Shown: positions 44,211 to 50,208 of the stretch, one piece after another | Position numbering within the stretch: position 1 is the first letter of the stretch | Layout of the letters: the number at the start of each line of letters is the position of its first letter | Source of the DNA: Caballeronia calidae | GTDB taxonomy: Bacteria; Pseudomonadota; Gammaproteobacteria; Burkholderiales; Burkholderiaceae | Assembly: GCF_900044055.2 (NCBI RefSeq) | Contig: NZ_FCOX02000053.1 | Location: 1-50,208 of the forward strand | Reading direction: 5' to 3' | DNA: 50,208 nucleotides | Translations under genes and position numbers: made by a program | Notes under the pieces: model-generated | The model's database searches: none | What the model was told of the DNA's origin: nothing | What the model saw: the letters and a program-made list of their open reading frames with translations, nothing else

Positions 44211-45335
44211 ATGAACAATCCGATTCTCCAATTCGGCACCAGCCGTTTTCTGCAGGCGCACGTCGATTTCTTCGTAGCCGTCGCGGCGCGCCGCGATCCG
44301 GCGTCGTCGCTCGGCAAGATCACCGTCGTCCAGACCACGTCCAGCGCCGACAGCCGTGCGCGCGTCGAGGCGTTGCGCTCGGCGGGCCGCTATCCCGTGC
44401 GTATCCGCGGACTGCAGCGAGACGAAACGGTCGATATGACCATCGAATGCGATTCGATCACCGAGGCTTTGCACGCGAACGAGGACTGGCCGCTGCTGAT
44501 CGAGCGCATGAAGCGCGACGTGAAGGTGATCGTCTCGAACACGGCCGACGCCGGCTATGCGCTCTTCGACGAAGACACGGCCGATCTGCTCGACGGCCAG
44601 CGCACGCCGCGCGGCTTCGCGGCGAAGCTCGCGGTGCTGCTCCACGCGCGGTATCGGGCCGGCGCGGCGCCGATCACGCTCCTTCCCTGCGAACTGGTTT
44701 CGCGCAACGGCGACACATTGCGCGACCTGGTCATCGGCGTCGCGCGCGGCTGGAACGTCGACGAAGCGTTCATCGGCTATCTGACGAAAGACTGCGTGTG
44801 GATCAATTCGCTCGTGGACCGCATCGTGTCGGAGCCGATCCAGCCGGTCGGCGCGATCGCCGAACCGTACGCGCTGTGGGCGATCGAGCGGCAGGCGGGC
44901 GTGGTGCTGCCGTGCGAGCACGAGGACATCGTCGTCACCGACGATCTCGCGCACTACGAGCGTCTCAAGCTGCTGATGCTGAACCTCGGCCACACGATGC
45001 TCGCCGAAATCTGGCGCGCGCGCGATGGCGCCGCCGACATGACCGTGCTCGACGCGATGCGCGATCCGGCGTATCGCGAGCCGCTCGAAGCGGTGTGGCG
45101 TGACGAAGTGCTGCCGGTGTTCGCGGCGCTCGGCAAGCGCGACGTCGCGGAGGAATACCTCGCGAGCGTGCGCAATCGCTTCGAAAACCCGTTTCTCGTG
45201 CATCGGCTTGCGGACATCGCGCGCAATCACGACGAAAAGAAGGGTCGGCGCTTTCAACCGGTCATCGATCTCGCTCACGAACTGAAGCTCGATATCGAGC
45301 AGAAACGTCTGCGCGACGCACTCGCCGCGCACTGA
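44211..45335 (+). CDS. Mannitol dehydrogenase-family oxidoreductase (tagaturonate reductase-like)
   Basis: A 374-aa NAD-dependent long-chain dehydrogenase. ILQFGTSRFLQAHVDFF is the N-terminal nucleotide-binding stretch, IVSNTADAGYAL the N-domain element, and KLLMLNLGHTMLAEIW holds the Lys-Asn-His catalytic set. It is about 100 residues shorter than E. coli UxaB (483) or UxuB (486). The frame is open upstream, but ATG 44211 (MNNPILQFG) is the family start; Shine-Dalgarno is weak. With the dehydratase downstream it would reduce a ketouronate such as tagaturonate to altronate. The exact substrate is inference. Confidence 0.8.
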   Translation: MNNPILQFGTSRFLQAHVDFFVAVAARRDPASSLGKITVVQTTSSADSRARVEALRSAGRYPVRIRGLQRDETVDMTIECDSITEALHANEDWPLLIERMKRDVKVIVSNTADAGYALFDEDTADLLDGQRTPRGFAAKLAVLLHARYRAGAAPITLLPCELVSRNGDTLRDLVIGVARGWNVDEAFIGYLTKDCVWINSLVDRIVSEPIQPVGAIAEPYALWAIERQAGVVLPCEHEDIVVTDDLAHYERLKLLMLNLGHTMLAEIWRARDGAADMTVLDAMRDPAYREPLEAVWRDEVLPVFAALGKRDVAEEYLASVRNRFENPFLVHRLADIARNHDEKKGRRFQPVIDLAHELKLDIEQKRLRDALAAH

Positions 45336-45461
45336 AGCACCTCGCGAGATCCGCCGAAGAAGCGGACCGCGTTTTCCGAATTCCTTTTGAATCACGACTC
45401 ACCGCGCCGGCATCGCGGGACGTCGAAATGAATGAAGTGCCGCCCACTGAGGAGACAAACG

Positions 45462-46745
45462 ATGCGCAAAATGCGTTGGGTAGTGATATTTCTGGCTTTT
45501 CTGGCAATCGCGATCAATTACATCGATCGCGCGAACCTCGCGGTCGCCGCGCCGCAAATCGAGAAGGCGCTCAACATCGGTCCGGCTGAAATGGGCTTCA
45601 TCCTGAGCGGTTTCTTCTGGAGCTACGCGCTCATGCAGATGCCGTTCGGCTGGTTCGTCGACCGCGTCGGCGCACGCATCGCGCTGCCGCTCGCGGTGGG
45701 CTGGTGGTCGGTGTTCACGGCGCTGACCGCCGCCGCGACGAGCGTCGTCGGCATGTTCGGCTGCCGCCTGATGCTCGGCGTCGGCGAGGCAGGCGCGTAT
45801 CCTTCATGCGCGAAGCTCGTGTCGCAATGGTTCACGAAATCGCAGCGCGCGTTCGCGACCAGCATCTTCGATAGCGGCTCGCGCGTGGGCTCCGCTCTCT
45901 CGATTCCGGTCGTCGCGCTCATCATCAGCTCGTTCGGCTGGGAAGCGTCCTTCGTCATCACGGGCGTGATCGGCTTCGTGTGGATTCTGGGCTGGTTCCT
46001 GATCTACCGTAACAAGTCGAAGGGCGATCTGACGGGCGAAACGGATGTCGCGCCGGTTCCGGTCGCACCGAAGAACAAGGTGTCGTGGGCGTCGCTGTTC
46101 AAGTACCGCACGCTGTGGGGCATGATGCTCGGCTTCTTCTGCCTGAACTTCGTCATCTACTTCTTCATCACCTGGTTCCCGAGCTATCTCGTGCAGGCGC
46201 ATGGCTTCTCGCTGAAGTCGCTCGGCACGCTGGGCACGATTCCCGCGCTGATGTCGATTCCGGGCGGCTGGCTGGGCGGCTTCGTGTCCGACTCGCTCTT
46301 CAAGCGCGGCTGGAGCCTCACCGCCGCACGCAAGACCTGCATGGTCGGCGGCATGCTGATGTCGTCGGTCATCACGCTCTGCGCGTTCGTGACCAACATC
46401 TATCTGATGCTCGCGTTCTTCGGCATCGCTTACGCCAGCCTCGCGTTCGCCGCTGCGTCGATCTGGTCGCTGCCGAGCGACGTCGCACCGACGCCGGATC
46501 ACGTCGCATCGATCGGCGGTATCCAGAACTTCGCGTCGAATCTGGCGGGCATCGTCATCACGACCTTCACCGGCGTGATGCTCGCGATCACCAAGGGCTC
46601 GTTCGTGATTCCGCTGTGTGTCGCGGGCGGCTTCTGCTTCCTCGGCGCGTTCAGCTATCTTGTGATCGTCGGCAAGATCGAACCGCTCAATCGTGCCGAC
46701 GACGAACAAGCCCGGCGCGACGATCGCGCACCTTCCACGGTCTGA
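45462..46745 (+). CDS. MFS transporter, anion:cation symporter type (sugar acids)
   Basis: A 427-aa transporter with 12 predicted helices of the ACS family, as the D-galactonate/glucarate porters GudP and DgoT. NYIDRANLAVAAPQIEKAL and MLGVGEAGAYPSCAKLVSQW are typical; GWFVDRVGARIA is the loop motif. It should import a sugar acid with H+. ATG 45462 has GAGGAGACAAACG upstream. It is 126 bases after the oxidoreductase and 14 before the dehydratase, so it belongs to the same operon. Confidence 0.88.
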   Translation: MRKMRWVVIFLAFLAIAINYIDRANLAVAAPQIEKALNIGPAEMGFILSGFFWSYALMQMPFGWFVDRVGARIALPLAVGWWSVFTALTAAATSVVGMFGCRLMLGVGEAGAYPSCAKLVSQWFTKSQRAFATSIFDSGSRVGSALSIPVVALIISSFGWEASFVITGVIGFVWILGWFLIYRNKSKGDLTGETDVAPVPVAPKNKVSWASLFKYRTLWGMMLGFFCLNFVIYFFITWFPSYLVQAHGFSLKSLGTLGTIPALMSIPGGWLGGFVSDSLFKRGWSLTAARKTCMVGGMLMSSVITLCAFVTNIYLMLAFFGIAYASLAFAAASIWSLPSDVAPTPDHVASIGGIQNFASNLAGIVITTFTGVMLAITKGSFVIPLCVAGGFCFLGAFSYLVIVGKIEPLNRADDEQARRDDRAPSTV

Positions 46746-46759
46746 GTCTGAGAAAAACC

Positions 46760-48301
46760 ATGTCCACCACATCCACCGACCATGCGGTCATCCGGCTGCA
46801 TCCCAACGACGACGTCGTGATCGCGACACGTCAGTTGCTCTCCGGCGCGCGGATCGCGTCGGAGGATCTCGTCGTCGCCGGTCTGATCCCGCCGGGACAC
46901 AAGATCGCGACGCGTGATATCGCCGCGGGCGCGCCCGTCAAGCGCTACAACCAGGTCATCGGCGTGGCGCGCGAGGCAATCGCGCGCGGGCAGCACGTGC
47001 ATACGCACAATCTGTCGATGGCCGATTTCGCGCGCGAGCACGAATTCGGCGTCGATCTGCATCCGACGCCGTTCGTCGACAAGCCCGCGACCTTCATGGG
47101 CATTCGCCGCGACGATGGCCGCGTCGCGACGCGCAACTTCGTCGGCGTGCTGACGAGCGTGAACTGCTCGGCGACGGTCGCGCGCGCGATCGCCGATCAT
47201 TTCCGGCGCGACGTGCATCCGGAAGCGCTCGCGGAATATCCGAACGTGGATGGCGTGATCGCGCTCACGCATGGTCTCGGATGCGGCATCGACATGCAGG
47301 GCGAAGGTCTCGGCATTTTGCGCCGCACGCTCGCGGGTTACGCGGTGCATCCGAACTTTCATGCGGTGCTGTTCGTCGGCCTCGGATGCGAGACGAATCA
47401 GATCTCGGGCGTGCTCGAATCGAGCGGCCTGAAGGACGGCGAAAAGCTGCGCAGCTTCACGATTCAGGACAGCGGCGGCACGAGAAAGACGATCGAGCGC
47501 GGCATCGCGCTCGTGAAGGAAATGCTCGCGGACGCGAATCGTGTGCAGCGCGAGCCGGTGCCGGCTTCGCATCTGATCGTCGGATTGCAGTGCGGCGGAT
47601 CGGATGGCTATTCGGGCATTTCCGCCAATCCCGCGCTCGGCGCGGCGGTGGACAGGCTCGTCGCGCATGGCGGGACGGCGATTCTCTCCGAAACGCCTGA
47701 AGTCTATGGCGCCGAACATCTGCTGACGCGGCGCGCGGTGAGCCGCGAAGTCGGTGAAAAGCTGCTCACGCGTATCAAGTGGTGGGAAGAGTACTGCGCA
47801 CGCAACGGGGCCGCGATGGACAACAATCCGTCGGCGGGCAACAAGGTCGGCGGACTGACGACGATTCTTGAGAAGTCACTCGGCGCGGTCGCAAAGGGCG
47901 GCACGACGAATCTCGTCGAGGTGTATGAGTACGCTCAGCATATCGACGCCAAGGGCTTCGTCTTCATGGATTCGCCCGGCTACGATCCGATGTCCGCGAC
48001 GGGCCAGGTTGCATCGGGCGCGAACCTGATCTGCTTCACGACGGGACGCGGCTCGGCTTACGGCTGCGCGCCCTCGCCTTCGCTCAAGCTCGCGACGAAT
48101 ACCGCGCTGTGGGAGCGACAGGAAGAGGATATGGATATCAACTGCGGCGGCGTGATCGACGGTTCCGCGACCATCGAGCAGCTCGGCGAACAGATCTTCC
48201 AGATGATGCTCGATTGCGCGTCAGGCGTGGCGTCGAAGAGCGAACTGCATGGGTATGGGCAGAGTGAATTCGTGCCCTGGCAGGTAGGTGTGGTGACCTG
48301 A
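46760..48301 (+). CDS. Altronate/galactarate dehydratase family protein (UxaA/GarD)
   Basis: A 513-aa dehydratase that removes water from a sugar acid to a 2-keto-3-deoxy product. The N-terminal SAF domain (residues about 10-85) is followed by the catalytic part with THGLGCGIDMQGEGLGILR, FVGLGCETNQISG, LQCGGSDGYSGISANPALG, NPSAGNKVGGLTTILEKSLG and FTTGRGSAYGC, whose cysteines and histidines fit the metal site. Both UxaA (altronate) and GarD (galactarate) share these; the reductase next door favours altronate, giving 2-keto-3-deoxygluconate. The frame is open far upstream; ATG 46760 is chosen. A uxaC isomerase is not present. Confidence 0.85.
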   Translation: MSTTSTDHAVIRLHPNDDVVIATRQLLSGARIASEDLVVAGLIPPGHKIATRDIAAGAPVKRYNQVIGVAREAIARGQHVHTHNLSMADFAREHEFGVDLHPTPFVDKPATFMGIRRDDGRVATRNFVGVLTSVNCSATVARAIADHFRRDVHPEALAEYPNVDGVIALTHGLGCGIDMQGEGLGILRRTLAGYAVHPNFHAVLFVGLGCETNQISGVLESSGLKDGEKLRSFTIQDSGGTRKTIERGIALVKEMLADANRVQREPVPASHLIVGLQCGGSDGYSGISANPALGAAVDRLVAHGGTAILSETPEVYGAEHLLTRRAVSREVGEKLLTRIKWWEEYCARNGAAMDNNPSAGNKVGGLTTILEKSLGAVAKGGTTNLVEVYEYAQHIDAKGFVFMDSPGYDPMSATGQVASGANLICFTTGRGSAYGCAPSPSLKLATNTALWERQEEDMDINCGGVIDGSATIEQLGEQIFQMMLDCASGVASKSELHGYGQSEFVPWQVGVVT

Positions 48302-48325
48302 TTTTTGTTTCCGCTGTTTCGATCG

Positions 48326-48358
48326 AAAGGCGCGTCGCTTGATGGACGCGCCTTTTTT
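48326..48358. terminator. Terminator after the sugar-acid operon
   Basis: AAAGGCGCGTC (48326-48336) pairs with GACGCGCCTTT (48345-48355), followed by more Ts. It lies between convergent genes and can serve both. Confidence 0.88.
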
Positions 48359-48360
48359 GT

Positions 48361-49995
48361 TCAGGCGGTTGCCGCGTAGTCGGCCATCATCTTCAACGCT
48401 ACGGCTTCAGCGACTTCGATCCCGTCGATCGCCGCGGAATAGATGCCACCCGCATAGCCCGCGCCCTCGCCCGCCGGGTACAAGCCTTCGACGTTCATGC
48501 TCTGATAATCGTCCTTGCGACGCACGCGCAACGGTGAGGACGTGCGCGTCTCCACGCCCGTCAGCACGGCGTCGTGCATCGCGAAGCCTTTGATCTTCTT
48601 GTCGAGTTCGGGCAAGGCTTCGCGGATCGCTTCGATCACGTAGTCGGGAAGCGCGGTACTCAGATCGGTCGGCTTCACGCCCGGCTTGTACGAAGGAATG
48701 ACCGAGCCCAGCGACGTCGAAGCTCGACCCGCGATGAAATCGCCGACGAGTTGCCCCGGCGCACAATAGTCGCCGCCGCCGAGCTCGAATGCGCGCTCTT
48801 CCCACTTGCGCTGAAATTCGATGCCGGCGAGCGGGCCGCCGGGGTAATCCTCCGGCGTGATGCCCACGACGATGCCGGCATTCGCGTTGCGTTCGGCGCG
48901 CGAATACTGACTCATGCCATTGGTCACGACGCGCCCCGGCTCCGATGTCGCCGCCACGACCGTGCCGCCCGGGCACATGCAGAAGCTGTAGACCGCGCGG
49001 CCGTTGCTGCAGTGATGGACCACCTTGTAGTCGGCTGCGCCCAGTCGTTCGTGACCGGCGAATTTGCCGAACCGGCTCCGATCGATCACGCCTTGCGGAT
49101 GCTCGATGCGAAATCCGAGCGAAAACGGCTTCGCTTCCATATAGACGCCGCGCTCGTGCAGCATCTTGAACGTGTCGCGCGCGCTATGGCCGACGGCCAG
49201 CACGACGTGATCGCAGCGCAGCGTTTCGCCGGTCGACAGGCGCAGTCCACGGACCTTGCCGTTATCGATGTCGATGTCCTCGACCCGATGCTGGAATCGC
49301 ACTTCGCCACCGAGTTGATGGATCTGCGCGCGCATCTTCTCGACCATGCTCACGAGCCTGAACGTGCCGATGTGCGGGCGGCTCAAGTAAAGGATGTCTT
49401 CGGGCGCGCCAGCCTTCACGAATTCGTCGAGCACCTTGCGGCCGTAATGCTTCGGGTCCTTGATCTGGCTGTAGAGTTTGCCGTCGGAGAACGTCCCGGC
49501 GCCACCCTCGCCAAACTGTACGTTCGATTCCGGGTTGAGCTCATTTTTGCGCCAAAGACCCCAAGTATCTTTCGTCCGTTCGCGCACGGCTTTACCGCGC
49601 TCGAGGATGATCGGGCGAAAGCCCATCTGCGCGAGAATCAAGCCAGCAAAGAGCCCGCACGGTCCCATGCCGATCACGACGGGGCGCAGCATCGACGAAC
49701 GCGCCGGTGCTTGAGCGACGAATCGATAGGTCATGTCCGGCGTAACCGCGACGTGCGGATGAGGACGCGCTTCCAGACGCTTCAATACCGATGCTTCGTC
49801 CTGCAATTCCACGTCGATGATGTACGTGAGTTTGATGTCGGAGCGCTTGCGGGCATCGTGCGCTCGGCGAAATACCTGGAAGCTCACGAGTTCATTCACA
49901 TCGACGCCGATCTCTGCGAGACGCGCGTGTACCGCAGGTTCGATAGCCGATTCGAGGTGATCGAGCGCGAGCTTGATTTCGCTTAAACGTAGCAT
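48361..49995 (-). CDS. FAD-dependent oxidoreductase (COG2509 type)
   Basis: A 544-aa uncharacterised flavoprotein. After an N-terminal domain of about 100 residues comes the FAD-binding VVIGMGPCGLFAGLILAQMG, then ERTKDTWGLWRKNELNPES, FGEGGAGTFSDGKLYSQI and CMCPGGTVVAATSEPG, all characteristic of COG2509. The C-terminal GLYPAGEGAGYAGGIYSAA closes the FAD site. No substrate is known. The frame is open to 50184, but ATG 49995 (MLRLSEIKLALDHLE) is the conserved start. It lies about 100 bases downstream of the right rrn terminator on the same strand. Confidence 0.9.
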   Translation of the reverse strand: MLRLSEIKLALDHLESAIEPAVHARLAEIGVDVNELVSFQVFRRAHDARKRSDIKLTYIIDVELQDEASVLKRLEARPHPHVAVTPDMTYRFVAQAPARSSMLRPVVIGMGPCGLFAGLILAQMGFRPIILERGKAVRERTKDTWGLWRKNELNPESNVQFGEGGAGTFSDGKLYSQIKDPKHYGRKVLDEFVKAGAPEDILYLSRPHIGTFRLVSMVEKMRAQIHQLGGEVRFQHRVEDIDIDNGKVRGLRLSTGETLRCDHVVLAVGHSARDTFKMLHERGVYMEAKPFSLGFRIEHPQGVIDRSRFGKFAGHERLGAADYKVVHHCSNGRAVYSFCMCPGGTVVAATSEPGRVVTNGMSQYSRAERNANAGIVVGITPEDYPGGPLAGIEFQRKWEERAFELGGGDYCAPGQLVGDFIAGRASTSLGSVIPSYKPGVKPTDLSTALPDYVIEAIREALPELDKKIKGFAMHDAVLTGVETRTSSPLRVRRKDDYQSMNVEGLYPAGEGAGYAGGIYSAAIDGIEVAEAVALKMMADYAATA

Positions 49996-50093
49996 GGGAA
50001 GTCGACGGCACTGGCCGTGATTTTGGAATACGTGGGGGGATTTTAGCGCTTGAGAGAGGAGCCGCATTGCTTCGAGACTGCGTGCCCCAACGC

Positions 50094-50124
50094 AAAAACC
50101 CCACCTTTTCGGGGTGGGGTTTTT
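50094..50124 (-). terminator. rrn operon terminator
   Basis: AAAAACCCCACC (50094-50105) pairs with GGTGGGGTTTTT (50113-50124). On the minus strand it follows the 5S end by about 15 bases and ends in a T-run. Confidence 0.92.
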
Positions 50125-50139
50125 GTTTGTTGCATGAGG

Positions 50140-50208
50140 AGCCTGACGATTACCTACTTTCACACGGGTGATCCGCACTATCATCGGCGTGGAGTCGTTT
50201 CACGGTCC
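50140..50208 (-). rRNA. rrf: 5S ribosomal RNA, 3' part (cut by window edge)
   Basis: The minus strand reads GGACCGTGAAACGACTCCAC at the window edge and ends with GTAATCGTCAGGCT, the 3' two-thirds of a Burkholderiaceae 5S rRNA as I recall it. The 5' part and the rest of the operon lie to the right. The end is about position 50140. Direction agrees with the terminator behind it. Confidence 0.92.

Noticed and set aside
46085..46759. Upstream in-frame extension of the dehydratase
   Set aside because: It overlaps the MFS gene in another frame; the SAF domain begins after ATG 46760.

Overview
The window looks like a chromosomal segment of a high-GC betaproteobacterium of the Burkholderiaceae, most likely Paraburkholderia, Caballeronia or Burkholderia. 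The evidence is the partial 5S rRNA at the right edge, the rrn leader at the left edge, the paa gene set with a stand-alone PaaN-type aldehyde dehydrogenase, the rpe-gph-trpEGDC block and the hemA-prfA-prmC-grxD-ubiX block. I see no prophage, insertion sequence, integrase, CRISPR array or tRNA gene. Coding density is high and codon use is uniform, so this reads as core chromosome rather than an island.

The edges are two rRNA operons in the same (minus) orientation. At 1-262 lie the leader, boxA and P1 promoter of an rrn operon whose 16S gene is just outside the left edge. At 50140-50208 is the 3' part of a 5S gene of a second rrn operon, followed by its terminator. The whole window is therefore an inter-rrn interval.

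Regions from left to right: (1) 0.4-5.8 kb, phenylacetate catabolism: paaF diverges from paaN-paaG-paaI-paaK, with a TetR/PaaR-like operator between paaF and paaN; paaJ is absent. (2) 5.9-7.6 kb, mltA, a 49-aa membrane protein and apaG. (3) 7.8-15 kb, rpe-gph, then a tryptophan attenuator with leader peptide trpL, trpE-trpG-trpD-trpC, a CYTH phosphatase and ung. (4) 15-20 kb, on minus: azoR, an M61 peptidase, dsbC and a UbiH-family hydroxylase. (5) 20-27.5 kb, ychF, a DUF3761 secreted protein, ettA, a DUF748/AsmA-like protein, then on minus a small membrane protein, a three-domain aminopeptidase P and a HAD phosphatase. (6) 27.8-33 kb, hemA-prfA-prmC-grxD-ubiX and an extradiol dioxygenase. (7) 33-38.4 kb, an APC permease, a cold-shock gene with a long leader, a YegD-like Hsp70 and an MFS transporter. 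(8) 38.4-43.2 kb, nitroreductase, an MFS transporter divergent from a TetR regulator, DUF1415, a methyltransferase and an unrecognised 106-aa protein. (9) 43.3-48.3 kb, a hexuronate/aldonate-type catabolic operon: GntR regulator, a short mannitol-dehydrogenase-family oxidoreductase, an MFS transporter and an altronate/galactarate dehydratase. (10) 48.4-50 kb, a COG2509 flavoprotein directly downstream of the right rrn operon.

I did not find a clearly new multi-gene system. The best leads are regulatory and small-gene ones: the trpL attenuator and its likely promoter inside gph, paired TetR operators at 40.36-40.41 kb, the promoter and leader of the cold-shock gene, an inverted repeat before the unknown 106-aa gene, the 49-aa membrane protein, and the compact dehydrogenase in the sugar-acid operon.
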